Of a DNA stretch of 64,000 bases, positions 1-11,825 are shown piece by piece (position 1 is the first letter of the stretch; every line of letters starts with the position of its first letter). The notes below the pieces were generated by a model, which saw only the letters and a list, made by a program, of their open reading frames with translations, made no database searches and was not told where the DNA came from. The position numbers and the translations under genes were made by a program. Source of the DNA: Micromussa lordhowensis. Lineage: Eukaryota > Cnidaria > Anthozoa > Scleractinia > Lobophylliidae. The stretch covers positions 29,419,033 to 29,483,032 of the forward strand of contig OZ026599.1 of the NCBI GenBank assembly GCA_964020085.1, given 5' to 3'.

Positions 1-30
1 GCGGTTTGCAGCAAAATGTTGTGCTAGGTT
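1..30. repeat. partial satellite monomer at left edge
   Basis: These 30 bases are the last 30 positions (178-207) of a monomer, cut by the window edge. They continue in phase into the first complete monomer at 31, so the array extends leftward beyond the window. Confidence 0.95.
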
Positions 31-1479
31 GGCATTTTAAGAAAATGTTAGTTAGAACATGATGGCATTCGCGCCAGTGTGTTTTTTCTGGCCTTCTTTT
101 TGCAGGAGTTTGACCTGCTCCCAACTTTGCAGAATTTCAGAAAACGCGCGCTGGGGGTCCCCTTGGCAAATTTGACATAGCTCGGCTCTGCGGGCACTTT
201 TAGAGGCGCGGTTTGCAGCAAAATGTTGTGCTAGGTTGGCACTTTAAGGAAATATTTGTTAGGACATGATGGCATTCGCGCCAGGGTGTTTTTTCTGGCC
301 TTCTTTTTGCAGGAGTTTGACCTGCTCCCAACTTTGCAGAATTTCAGAAAACGCGCGCTGGGGGTCCCCTTGGCAAATTTGACATAGCTCGGCTCCACGG
401 GCACTTTTAGAGGCGCGGTTTGCAGCAAAATGTTGTGCTAGGTTGGCACTTGAAGGAAATTTTAGTTAGGACATGATGGCATTCGCGCCAGGGTGTTTTT
501 TCTGGCCTTCTTTTTGCAGGAGTTTGACCTGCTCCCAACTTTGCAGAATTTCAGAAAACGCGCGCTGGGGGTCCCCTTGGCAAATTTGACATAGCTCGGC
601 TCCACGGGCACTTTTAGAGGCGCGGTTTGCAGCAAAATGTTGTGCTAAGTTTGCACTTCAAGGAAATCCTAGTTAAGACATCATGGCATTCGCGCCAGGG
701 TGTTTTTTCTGGCCTTTTTTTTGCAGGAGTTTGACCTGCTCCCAACTTTGCAGAATTTCAGAAAACGCGCGCTGGGGGTCCCCTTGGCAAATTTGACATA
801 GCTCGGCTCCACGGGCACTTTTAGAGGCGCGGTTTGCAGCAAAATGTTGTGCTAGGTTGGCACTTTAAGGACATTTTAGTTAGGACATGATGGCATTCGC
901 GCCAGGGTGTTTTTTCTGGCCTTCTCTTTGCACGAGTTTGACCTGCTCCCAACTTTGCAGAATTTTAGAAAACGCTTGCTCGGGGTCCCCTTGGCAAATT
1001 TGACATAGCTCGGCTCCACGGGCACTTTTAGAGGCGCGGTTTGCAGCAAAATGTTGTGCTAGGTTGGTACTTCAAGGACATTTTAGTTAGGACATGATGG
1101 CATTCTCGCCAGGGTGTTTTTTCTGGCCTTCTCTTTGCAGGAGTTTGACCTGCTCCCAACTTTGCAGAATTTTAGAAAACGCGTGCTGGGGGTCCCCTTG
1201 GCAAATTTGACATAGCTCGGCTCCACGGGCACTTTTAGAGGCGCGGTTTGCAGCAAAATGTTGTGCTAGGTTGGCACTTGAAGGAAATTGTAATTACGAG
1301 ATGATGGCATTCGCGCCAGGGTGTTTTTTCTGGCCTTCTTTTTGCAGGAGTTTGACCTGCTCCCAACTTTGCAGAATTTCAGAAAACGCGCGCTGGGGGT
1401 CCCCTTGGCAAATTTGACATAGCTCGGCTCCACGGGCACTTTTAGAGGCGCGGTTTGCAGCAAAATGTTGTGCTAGGTT
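31..1479. repeat. 7-monomer block related to the distal 14-mer HOR
   Basis: M1-M7 match, in the same order, M232-M238 (from 47860) and M246-M252 (from 50760). Shared private markers include GGCATTTTAAGAAAATGTTA with CCAGTGTG in M1, ATATTTGTTAGG in M2, the TGCACTT head in M4, CTTTGCACGAG in M5 and TTGTAATTACGAGATG in M7. These copies carry several private changes per monomer relative to the distal ones, for example GCTTGCTCGGGG in M5 and ATTCTCGCC in M6, so the duplication looks older than the near-identical pair at 47.7-53.5 kb. The match stops after M7. Confidence 0.85.
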
Positions 1480-2720
1480 GGCACTTTAAGGAAATTGTAG
1501 TTAGGGTATGATGGCATTCGCGCCAGGGTGTTTTTTCTGGCCTTTTTTTTGCAGGAGTTTGACCTGCTCCCAACTTTGCAGAATTTCAGAAAACGCGCGC
1601 TGGGGGTCCCCTTGGCAAATTTGACATAGCTCGGCTCCACGGGCACTTTTAGAGGCGCGGTTTGCAGCAAAATGTTGTGCTAGGTTAGCACTTTGAGCAA
1701 ATCGTAGTTAGGAGATGATGGCATTCGCGCCAGGGTGTTTTTTCTGGCCTTCTTTTTGCAGGAGTTTGACCTGCTCCCAACTTTGCAGAATTTCAGAAAA
1801 CGCGCGCTGGGGGTCCCCTTGGCAAATTTGACATAGCTCGGCTCCACGGGCACTTTTAGAGGCGCGGTTTGCAGCAAAATGTTGTGCTAGGTTGGCACTT
1901 GAAGGAAATTTTAAATAGGACATGATGGCATTCGCGCCAGGGTGTTTTTTCTGGCCTTCTTTTTGCAGGAGTTTGACCTGCTCCCAACTTTGCAGAATTT
2001 CAGAAAACGCGCGCTGGGGGTCCCCTTGGCAAATTTGACATAGCTCGGCTCCACGGGCACTTTTAGAGGCGCGGTTTGCAGCAAAATGTTGTGCTAGGTT
2101 GGCACTTTAAGGAAATTGTAGTTAGGGTATGATGGTATTCGCGCCAGGGTGTTTTTTCTGGCCTTCTTTTTGCAGGAGTTTGACCTGCTCCCAACTTTGC
2201 AGAATTTCAGAAAACGCGCGCTGGGGGTCCCCTTGGCAAATTTGACATAGCTCGGCTCCACGGGCACTTTTAGAGGCGCGATTTGCAGCAAAATGTTTTG
2301 CTAGGTTGGCACTTCAAGGAAATCGTAGTTAAAACATAATGGCATTCGCGCCAGGGTGTTTTTTCTGGCCTTCTTTTTGCAGGAGTTTGACCTGCTCCCA
2401 ACTTTGCAGAATTTTTAGAAAACGCGCGCTGGGGGTCCCCTTGGCAAATTTGACATAGCTCGGCTCCACGGGCACTTTTAGAGGCGCGGTTTGCAGCAAA
2501 ATGTTTCGCTAGGTTCGCACTTGAAGGAAATGCTAGTTAGTACATGATGGCATTCGTGCAGGGTGTTTTTTCTGGGCTTCGTTTTGCAGGAGTTTGACCT
2601 GCTCCCAACTGTGCAGAATTTCAGAAAACGCGCACTGGGGGCCCTTTGGAAAATTTGACATAGCTCGGCTCCACGGGCAGTTTTAGAGGCGCGGTTTGCA
2701 GCAAAATGTTGTGCTAGGTT
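1480..2720. repeat. heterogeneous monomers M8-M13
   Basis: Six monomers without a clear HOR partner. M8 (1480) and M11 (2101) share the head TTGTAGTTAGGGTATG, spaced three monomers apart, hinting at a decayed trimer. M12 (2308) has an extra T in AATTTTTAGAAAAC and is 208 bp. M13 (2516-2720) has lost two bases (GTGCAGGGTG, GGGGGCCCTTTGG) and is 205 bp, among the shortest in the window. Confidence 0.8.
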
Positions 2721-3962
2721 GGCACTTCAAGGGAATGCTAGTTAGGACATGATGGCATTCGCGCCAGGGTGTTTTTTTTGGCCTTCTTTTTGCAGGAGTT
2801 TGATCTGCTCCCAACTTTGCAGAATTTCAGAAAAGGCGCGCTGGGGGTCCCCTTGGTAAATTCGACATAGCTCGGCTCCACGGGCACTTTTAGAAACGCA
2901 GTTTGCAGTAAAATGTTGTGCTAGAATGGCACTTCAAGGAAATTTTAGTTAGGACATAATGGCATTCGCGCCAGGGTGTTTTTTCTGGCCTTATTTTTGC
3001 AGGAGTTTGACCTGCTCCCAACTTTGCAGAATTTCAGAAAAGGGGCGCTGCGGGTCCCCTTGGCAAATTTGACATAGCTCGGCTCCACGGGCACCTTTAG
3101 AGGCGCGGTTTGCAGCAAAATGTTGTGCTAGGTTGGCACTTTAAGGAAATCGTAGTCAAGATATGATGGCATTCGCGCCAGGGTTTTTTTTCTGGCCTTC
3201 TTTTTGCAGGAGTTTGACCTGCTTCCAACTTTGAAGAATTTCAGAAAACGCGCGCTGGGGGTCCCCTTGACAAATTTGAAATAGCTCGGCTCCACGGGCA
3301 CTTTTAGAGGCGCGGTTTGCAGCAAAATGTTGTGCCAGGTTGGCACTTTAAGCAAATGCTAGTTAGGACATGATGGTTTTCGCGCCAGGGTGTTTTTTCT
3401 GGCCTTCTTTTTGCAGGAGTTTGACCTGCTTTCAACTTTGCAAAATTTCAGAAAACGCGCGCTGGGGGTCCCCTTGGCAAATTTGACATAGCTCGGCTCC
3501 ACGGGCACTTTTAGAGGCGCGGTTTGCAGCAAAATGTTGTGCTAGGTTGGCACTTTAAGGAAATCATAGTTAAGACATGATAGCATTCGCGCCAGGGTGT
3601 TTTTTCTGGCCTTCTTTTTGCAGGAGTTTGACCTGCTCCCAACTTTGCAGAATTTCAGAAAACGCGCGCTGGGGGTACCCTTGGCAAAATTCACATAGCT
3701 TAGCTCCACGGGCACTTTTAGAGGCGCGGTTTGCAGCAAAATGTTGTGCTAGGTTGGCACTTCAAGGAAATAGTAGTTAGGAGATGATGGCATTCGCGCC
3801 AGGGTGTTTTTTCTGGCCTTCTTTTTGCAGGAGTTTGACCTGCTCCCAACTTTGCAGAATTTCAGAAAACGCGCGCTGGGGGTCCCCTTGGCAAATTTGA
3901 CATAGCTCGGCTCCACGGGCACTTTTAGAGGCGCGGTTTGCAGCAAAATGTTGTGCTAGGTT
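2721..3962. repeat. 6-monomer block, copy 1
   Basis: M14-M19 recur as M20-M26 immediately downstream. Diagnostic shared variants, in order, are TGATCTGCTC with GGTAAATTCGAC and GTAAAATG (M14), ATAATGG with CTTATTTTTGC and AAAAGGGGCGCTG (M15), GCTTCCAACTTTGAAG (M16), ATGGTTTTCGCG with GCTTTCAAC (M17), ATCATAGTTAAGAC with TTGGCAAAATTCACATAG (M18), and a GGAGATG head (M19). Confidence 0.85.
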
Positions 3963-5411
3963 GGCACTTCAAGGAAATACTAGTTAGGACATGATGGCAT
4001 TCGCGCCAGGGTGTTTTTTTTGGCCTTCTTTTTGCAGGAGTTTGATCTGCTCCCAACTTTGCAGAATTTCAGAAAAGGCGCGCTGGGGGTCCCCTTGGTA
4101 AATTCGACATAGCTCGGCTCCACGGGCACTTTTAGAAACGCGGTTTGCAGTAAAATGTTGTGCTAGAATGGCACTTCAAGGAAATTCTAGTTAGGACATA
4201 ATGGCATTCGCGCCAGGGTGTTTTTTCTGGCCTTATTTTTGCAGAAGTTTGACCTGCTCCCAACTTTGCAGAATTTCAGAAAAGGGGCGCTGGGGGTCCC
4301 CTTGGCAAATTTGACATAGCTCGGCTCCACGGGCACTTTTAGAGGCGTTGTTTGCAGCAAAATGTTGTGCTAGGTTGGCACTTCAAGGAAATTTTAGTTA
4401 GGACATGATGGCGTTCGCGCCAGGGTGTTTTTTCTGGCCTTCTTTTTGCAGGAGTTTAACCTGCTCCCAACTTTGCAGAATTTCAGAAAACGCGCGCTGG
4501 GGGTCCCCTTGGCAAATTTGACATAGCTCGGCTCCACGGGCACCTTTAGAGGCGCAGTTTGCAGCAAAATGTTGTGCTAGGTTGGCACTTTAAGGAAATC
4601 GTAGTAGAGATATGATGGCATTCGCGCCAGGGTGTTTTTTCTGGCCTTCTTTTTGCAGGAGTTTGACCTGCTTCCAACTTTGAAGAATTTCAGAAAACGC
4701 GCGCTGGGGGTCCCCTTGGCAAATTTGAAATAGCTCGGCTCCACGGGCACTTTTAGAGGCGCGGTTTGCAGCAAAATGTTGTGCTAGGTTGGCACTTTAA
4801 GCAAATGCTAGTTAGGACATGATGGTTTTCGCGCCAGGGTGTTTTTTCTGGCCTTCTTTTTGCAGGAGTTTGACCTGCTTTCAACTTTGCAGAATTTCAG
4901 AAAACGCGCGCTGGGGGTCCCCTTGGCAAATTTGACATAGCTCGGCTCCACGGGCACTTTTAGAGGCGCGGTTTGCAGCAAAATGTTGTGCTAGGTTGGC
5001 ACTTTAAGGAAATCATAGTTAAGACAAGATAGCATTCGCGCCAGGGTGTTTTTTTTGGCCTTCTTTTTGCAGAAGTTTGACCTGCTCCCAACTTTGCAGA
5101 ATTTCAGAAAACGCGCGCTGGGGGTACTCTTGGCAAAATTCACATAGCTCAGCTCCACGGGCAATTTTAGAGGCGCGGTTTGCAGCAAAATGTTGTGCTA
5201 GGTTGGCACTTCAAGGAAATACTAGTTGGGAGATGATGGCATTCGCGCCAGGGTGTTTTTTCTGGCCTTCTTTTTGCAGGAGTTTGACCTGCTCCCAACT
5301 TTGCAGAATTTCAGAAAACGCGCGCTGGGGGTCTCCTTGGCAAATTTGACATAGCTCGGCTCCACGGGCACTTTTAGAGGCGCGGTTTGCAGCAAAATGT
5401 TGTGCCAGGTT
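3963..5411. repeat. 7-monomer block, copy 2 of the M14-M19 unit
   Basis: M20, M21 and M23-M26 correspond one-to-one to M14-M19. M22 (4377-4583) is one additional monomer, carrying GCGTTCGCG and GAGTTTAACC, inserted between the equivalents of M15 and M16. Spacing between copies therefore changes from 1,242 bp (six monomers) to 1,449 bp (seven) inside the duplication. This is direct evidence of single-monomer gain or loss within an otherwise collinear repeat. Confidence 0.85.
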
Positions 5412-6032
5412 GGCACTTCAAGGAAATGTGAGTTAACACATGATGGCATACGCGCCAGGGTGTTTTTTTTGGCCTTCTTTTTGCAGGAGTTTGACCTGCT
5501 CCCAACTTTGCAGAATTTCAGAAAACGCGCGCTGGGGGTCCCCTTGGCAAATTTGACATAGCTCGGCTCCACGGGCACTTTTAGAGGCGCAGTTTGCAGC
5601 AAAATGTTGTGCTAGGTTGGCACTTTAAGGAAATTTTAGTTAGGACATGATGGCATTCGCGCCAGGCTGTTTTTTCTGGCCTTCTTTTTGCAGGAGTTTG
5701 ACCTGCTCCCAACTTTGCAGAATTTCAGAAAACGCGCGCTGGGGGTCCCCTTGGCAAATTTGACATAGCTCGGCTCCACGGGCACTTTTAGAGGCGCGGT
5801 TTGCAGCAAAATGTTGTGCTAGGTTGGCACTTTAAGGAAATCTAAGTTACGACATGATGGCACTCGCGCCAGGGTGTTTTTTTTGGCCTTCTTTTTGCAG
5901 AAGTTTGACCTGCCTCCAACTTTGCAGAATTTCAGAAAACGCGCGCTGGGGGTCCCCTTGGCAAATTTGACATAGCTCGGCTCCACAGGCACTTTTAGAG
6001 GCGCGGGTTGCAGCGAAATGTTGTGCTAGGTT
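5412..6032. repeat. monomers M27-M29, no local partner
   Basis: Three monomers outside any obvious local duplication. M29 (5826-6032) has the head ATCTAAGTTACGAC followed by CACTCGCG. The same unusual combination, with TTAGG in place of TTACG, is a marker of the 38-45 kb cassettes, so M29 is a distant relative of that lineage. Confidence 0.7.
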
Positions 6033-8100
6033 GGCACTTCAAGGAAATTCTAGTTAGGACATGATGGCATTCGCGCCAGGGTGTTTTTTCTGGCCTTCTT
6101 TTTGCAGGAGTTTGACCTGCTTCCAACTTTGCAGAATTTCAGAAAACGCGCGCTGGGGGTACCCTTGGCAAATTTGACATAGCTCGGCTCCATGGGCACT
6201 TTTAGAGGCGCGGTTTGCAGCAAAATGTTGTGCTAGGTTGGCATTTTAAGGAAATGCTAGTTAACACATGATGGCATTCGTGCCAGGGTGTTTTTTCTGG
6301 CCTTCTTTTTGCAGGAGTTTGACCTGCTTTCAACTTTGCAGAATTTCAGAAAATGCGCGCTGGGGGTCCCCTTGGCAAATTTGACATAGCTCGGCTCCAC
6401 GGGCACCTTTAGAGGCGCGGTTTGCAGCAAAATGTTGTGCTAGGTTGGCACTCCAAGGAAATGGTAGTTAGGACATGATGGCATTCGCGCCAGGGTGTTT
6501 TTTCTGGCTTTATTTTTGCACGAGTTTGACCTGCTCCCAACTTTGCAGAATTTCAGAAAACGCGCGCTGGGGGTCCCCTTGGCAAATTTGACATAGCTCG
6601 GCTCCACGGGCACTTTTAGAGGCGCGGTTTGCAGCAAAATGTTGTGCTAGGTTGGCCCTTTAAGGAAATTTTAGTTAAGACATGATGGCATTCGCGCCAG
6701 GGTGTTTTTTCTGGCCTTCTTTTTGCAGGAGTTTGACCTGCTCCCAACTTTGCAGAATTTCAGAAAACGCGCGCTGGGGGTCCCCTTGGCAAATTTGACA
6801 TAGCTCGGCTCCACGGGCACTTTTAGAGGCGCGGTTTGCAGCAAAATGTTGTGCTAGGTTGGCACTTCAAGGCAATCTTAGTTAGGACATGATGGCATTC
6901 GCGCCAGGGTGTTTTTTTTGGCCTTCTTTTTGGAGGAGTTTGACCTGCTCCCAACTTTGCAGAATTTCAGAAAACGCGCGCTGGGGGTCCGCTTGGCAAA
7001 TTTGACATAGCTCGGCTCCACGGGCACTTTTAGAGGCGCGGTTTGCAGCAAAATGTTGTGCTAAGTTGGCACTTCAAGACAATTTAGTTAGGACATGATG
7101 GCATTCGCGCCAGGGTGTTTTTTTTGGCCTTCTTTTTGCAGGAGTTTGACCTGCTCCCAACTTTGCAGAATTTCAGAAAACGCGCGCTGGGGGTCCGCTT
7201 GGCAAGTTTGACATAGCTCGGCTCCACGGGCACTTTTAGAGGTGCGGTTTGCAGCAAAATGTTGTGCTAGGTTGGCACTTCAAGACAATTTAGTTAGGAC
7301 ATGATGGCATTTGCGCCAGGGTTTTTTTTATGGCCTTCTTTTTGCAGGAGTTTGACCTGCTCCCAACTTTGCAGAATTTCAGAAAACGCGCGCTGGGGGT
7401 CCTCTTGGGAAATTTGACATAGCTCGGCTCCACGGGCACTTTTAGAGGCGCGGTTTGCAGCAAAATGTTGTGCTAGGTTGGCACTTGAAGGAAATCTTAG
7501 TTAGGACATGATGGCATTCGCGCCAGGGTGTTTTTTCTGGCCTTCTTTTTGCAGGAGTTTGACCTGCTCCCAACTTTGCAGAATTTCAGAAAACGCGCGC
7601 TGGGGGTCCCCTTGGCAAATTTGACATAGCTCGGCTCCATGGGCACTTTTAGAGGCGCGGTTTGCAGCAAAATGTTGTGCTAAGCTGGCACTTCAAGGAA
7701 ATGCTAGTTAACACATGATGGCATTCGCGCCAGGGTGTTCTTTCTTGCCTTCTTTTTGCAGGAGTTTGACCTGCTTTCAACTTTGCAGAATTTCAGAAAA
7801 TGCGCGCTGGGGGTCCCCTTGGCAAATTTGACATAGCTCGGCTCCACGGGCACCTTTAGAAGCGCGGTTTGCAGCAAAATGTTGTGCTAGGTTGGCACTC
7901 TAAGGAAATGGTAGTTAGGACATGATGGCATTCGCGCCAGGGTGTTTTTTCTGGCCTTCTTTTTGCAGGAGTTTGACCTGCTCCCAACTTTGCAGAATTT
8001 CAGAAAACGCGCGCTGGGGGTCCCCTTGGCAAATTTGACATAGCTCGGCTCCACGGGCACTTTTAGAGGCGCGGTTTGCAGCAAAATGTTGTGCTAGGTT
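6033..8100. repeat. ten monomers with 7-monomer periodicity
   Basis: M30-M32 (6033-6653) recur as M37-M39 (7480-8100). Shared variants are CCATGGGCAC (M30/M37), TAGTTAACACATG with GCTTTCAAC and AAATGCGCG and CACCTTTAG (M31/M38), and AATGGTAGTTAGG (M32/M39). Between them, M35 and M36 (7068, 7274) are a neighbouring pair sharing the shortened head CAAGACAATTTAGTT and are 206 bp each. The displacement of 1,447 bp is seven monomers minus those two bases. Confidence 0.8.
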
Positions 8101-8721
8101 GGCACTTGAAGAAAATGGTAGTTAGGACATGATGGCGTTCGCGCCAGGGTGTTTTTTCTGGCCTTCTTTTTGCAGGAGTTTGACCTGCTCCCAACTTTGC
8201 AGAATTTCAGAAAACGCGCGCTGCGGGTCCTCTTGGCAAATTTGACATAGCTCGGCTCCACGGGCACTTTTAGAGGCGCGGTTTGCAGCAAAATGTTGTG
8301 CTAGGTTAGCATATAAAGGAAATTCTTGTTAGGACATGATGGCATTCGCGCCAGGGTGTTTTTTCTGGCCTTTTTTTTGCAGGAGTTTGACCTGCTCCCA
8401 ACTTTGCAGAATTTTAGAAAACGCGCGCTGGGGGTCCCCTTGGCAAATTTGACATAGCTCGGCTCCACGGGCACTTTTAGAGGCGCGGTTTGCAGCAAAA
8501 TGTTGTGCTAGGTTGGCACTTGAAGAAAATGGTAGTTAGGACATGATGGCGTTCGCGCCAGGGTGTTTTTTCTGGCCTTCTTTTTGCAGGAGTTTGACCT
8601 GCTCCCAACTTTGCAGAATTTCAGAAAACGCGCGCTGGGGGTCCCCTTGGCAAATTTGACATAGCTCGGCTCCACGGGCACTTTTAGAGGCGCGGTTTGC
8701 AGCAAAATGTTGTGCTAGGTT
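8101..8721. repeat. monomers M40-M42, mixed precursors
   Basis: M40 and M42 share the head GAAGAAAATGGTAGTTAGG with GCGTTCGCG. M41 (8308) carries the AGCATATAAAGG head. Both types recur repeatedly up to 17 kb, so these three monomers show the parts from which the following small HORs are assembled. Confidence 0.75.
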
Positions 8722-9342
8722 GGCACTGGAAGAAAATGGTAGTTAGGACATGATGGCGTTCGCGCCAGGGTGTTTTTTCTGGCCTTCTTTTTGCAGGAGT
8801 TTGACCTGCTCCCAACTTTGCAGAATTTCAGAAAACGCGCGCTGCGGGTCCTCTTGGCAAATTTGACATAGCTCGGCTCCACGGGCACTTTTAGAGGCGC
8901 GGTTTGCATCAAAATGTTGTGCTGGGTTGGCACTTGAAGGAAATTTTAGTTAGGACATGATGGCATTCGCGCCAGGGTGTTTTTTCTGGCCTTCTTTTTG
9001 CAGAAGTTTGACTTGCTCCCAACTTTGCAGAATTTCAGAAAACGCGCGCTGGGGGTCCCCTTGGCAAATTTGACATAGCTCGGCTCCACGGGCACTTTTA
9101 GAGGTGCGGTTTGCAGCAAAATGTTGTGCTAGGTTAGCATTACAAGGAAATTGTAGTTAGGACATGATGGCGTTCGCGCCAGGGTATTTTTTCTGGCCTT
9201 CTTTTTGCAGGAGTTTGACCTGCTCCCAACTTTGCAGAATTTCAGAAAACGCGCGCGGGGGGTCCCCTTGGCAAATTTGACATAGCTCGGCTCCACGGGC
9301 ACTTTTAGAGGCGCGGTTTGCAGCAAAATGTTGTGCTAGGTT
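8722..9342. repeat. trimer repeat, copy 1
   Basis: M43-M45 form a trimer repeated directly downstream. Markers are AAATGGTAG with CTGCGGGTCCTC and GCATCAAAATG (M43), GCAGAAGTTTGACTTGC with AGGTGCGG (M44), and ATTACAAGGAAATTGTAG with GGGTATTTTTT and GCGCGCGGGG (M45). Confidence 0.85.
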
Positions 9343-9962
9343 GGCACTTGAAGAAAATGGTAGTTAGGACATGATGGCGTTCGCGCCAGGGTGTTTTTTC
9401 TGGCCTTCTTTTTGCAGGAGTTTGACCTGCTCCCAACTTTGCAGAATTTCAGAAAACGCGCGCTGCGGGTCCTCTTGGCAAATTTGACATAGCTCGGCTC
9501 CACGGGCACTTTTAGAGGCGCGGTTTGCATCAAAATGTTGTGCTGGGTTGGCACTTGAAGGAAATTTTAGTTAGGACATGATGGCATTCGCGCCAGGGTG
9601 TTTTTTCTGGCCTTCTTTTTGCAGAAGTTTGACTTGCTCCCAACTTTGCAGAATTTCAGAAAACGCGCGCTGGGGGTCCCCTTGGCAAATTTGACATAGC
9701 TCGGCTCCACGGGCACTTTTAGAGGTGCGGTTTGCAGCAAAATGTTGTGCTAGGTTGGCATTACAAGGAAATTGTAGTTAGGACATGATGGCGTTCGCGC
9801 CAGGGTATTTTTTTGGCCTTCTTTTTGCAGGAGTTTGACCTGCTCCCAACTTTGCAGAATTTCAGAAAACGCGCGCGCGGGGTCCCCTTGGCAAATTTGA
9901 CATAGCTCGGCTCCACGTGCACTTTTATAGGCGCGGTTTGCAGCAAAATGTTGTGCTAGGTT
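9343..9962. repeat. trimer repeat, copy 2
   Basis: M46-M48 repeat M43-M45 in order. M48 (9757-9962) is one base shorter in the T tract and has GCGCGCGCGGGG rather than GCGCGCGGGGGG. M48 also starts the next repeated unit, so the trimer and pentamer duplications overlap. Confidence 0.85.
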
Positions 9963-10790
9963 AGCATATAAAGGAAATTCTTGTTAGGACATGATGGCAT
10001 TCGCGCCAGGGTGTTTTTTCTGGCCTTCTTTTTGCAGGAGTTTGACCTGCTCCCAACTTTGCAGAATTTTAGAAAACGCGCGCTGGGGGTCCCCTTGGAA
10101 AATTTGACATAGCTCGGCTCCACGGGCACTTTTAGAGACGCGATTTGAAGCAAAATGTTGTGCTAGGTTGGCACTTCAAGGAAATTCTAGTTAGGACATG
10201 ATGGTATTCGCGCCAGAGTGTTTTTTCTGGCCTTCTTTTTGCAGGAGTTTGACCTGCTCCCAACTTTGCAGAATTTCTGAAAACGCGCGCTGGGGATCCC
10301 CTTGGCAAATTTGACATAGCTCGGCTCCACGGGCACTTTTAGAGGCGCGGTTTGCAGCAAAATGTTGTGCTATGTTGGCACTTTAAGGAAATTCTAGTTA
10401 GAACATGATGGCATTCGCGCCAGGGTGTTTTTTCTGGCCTTCTTTTTGCAGGAGTTTAACCTGCTCCCAACTTTGCAGAATTTCAGAAAACGCGCGTGGG
10501 GGGTCCCCTTGGCAAATTTGACATAGCTCGGCTCCACGGGCACTTTTAGAGGCGCGGTTTGCAGCAAAATGTTGTGCTAGGTTAACACTTTAAGGAAATT
10601 CTTGTTACGACATGATGGCATTCGCGCCAGGGTGTTTTTTCTGGCCTTCTTTTTGCAGAAGTTTGACTTGCTCCCAACTTTGCAGAATTTCAGAAAACGC
10701 GCGCTGGGGGTCCCCTTGGCAAATTTGACATAGCTCGGCTCCACGGGCACTTTTAGAGGCGCGGTTTGCAGCAAAATGTTGTGCTAGGTT
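9757..10790. repeat. pentamer HOR, copy 1
   Basis: M48-M52 are repeated as M53-M57. Markers in order are the ATTACAAGG head with TTTTATAGGCG, the AGCATATAAAGG head with GAGACGCGATTTG, GGTATTCGCGCCAGAGTG with GGGGATCCCC, GAGTTTAACC with GCGCGTGGGG, and the AACACTTTAAGG head with GTTACGAC. Displacement is 1,034-1,035 bp. Confidence 0.88.
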
Positions 10791-11825
10791 GGCATTACAA
10801 GGAAATTGTAGTTAGGACATGATGGCGTTCGCGCCAGGGTATTTTTTCTGGCCTTCTTTTTGCAGGAGTTTGACCTGCTCCCAACTTTGCAGAATTTCAG
10901 AAAACGCGCGCGGGGGGTCCCCTTGGCAAATTTGACATAGCTCGGCTCCACGGGCACTTTTATAGGCGCGGTTTGCAGCAAAATGTTGTGCTAGGTTAGC
11001 ATATAAAGGAAATTTTTGTTAGGACATGATGGCATTCGCGCCAGGGTGTTTTTTCTGGCCTTCTTTTTGCAGGAGTTTGACCTGCTCCCAACTTTGCAGA
11101 ATTTTAGAAAACGCGCGCTGGGGGTCCCCTTGGAAAATTTGACATAGCTCGGCTCCACGGGCACTTTTAGAGACGCGATTTGCAGCAAAATGTTGTGCTA
11201 GGTTGGCACTTCAAGGAAATTCTAGTTAGGACATGATGGTATTCGCGCCAGAGTGTTTTTTCTGGCCTTCTTTTTGCAGGAGTTTGACCTGCTCCCAACT
11301 TTGCAGAATTTCTGAAAACGCGCGCTGGGGATCCCCTTGGCAAATTTGACATAGCTCGGCTCCACGGGCACTTTTAGAGGCGCGGTTTGCAGCAAAATGT
11401 TGTGCTATGTTGGCACTTTAAGGAAATTCTAGTTAGGACATGATGGCATTCGCGCCAGGGTGTTTTTTCTGGCCTTCTTTTTGCAGGAGTTTAACCTGCT
11501 CCCAACTTTGCAGAATTTCAGAAAACGCGCGTGGGGGGTCCCCTTGGCAAATTTGACATAGCTGGGCTCCACGGGCACTTTTAGAGGCGCGGTTTGCAGC
11601 AAAATGTTGTGCTAGGTTAACACTTTAAGGAAATCCTTGTTACGACATGATGGCATTCGCGCCAGGGTGTTTTTTCTGGCCTTCTTTTTGCAGGAGTTTA
11701 ACCTGCTCCCAACTTTGCAGAATTTCAGAAAACGCGCGTGGGGGGTCCCCTTGGCAAATTTGACATAGCTCGGCTCCACGGGCACTTTTAGAGGCGCGGT
11801 TTGCAGCAAAATGTTGTGCTAGGTT
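10791..11825. repeat. pentamer HOR, copy 2
   Basis: M53-M57 repeat the preceding pentamer. The last monomer, M57, has the AACACTTTAAGG head of M52 but the GTTTAACC and GCGCGTGGGG body of M51/M56. It therefore looks like a recombinant of two adjacent monomer types, and it seeds the monomer-level amplification that follows. Confidence 0.85.

Noticed and set aside
231..428. Recurring minus-strand 65-codon frame, one per monomer in dozens of monomers
   Set aside because: It is a by-product of a 207-bp (69-codon) repeat. It ends at the same monomer boundary each time, has no consistent start context or promoter, is broken by indels and stops in many monomers, and resembles no protein family I recognise.
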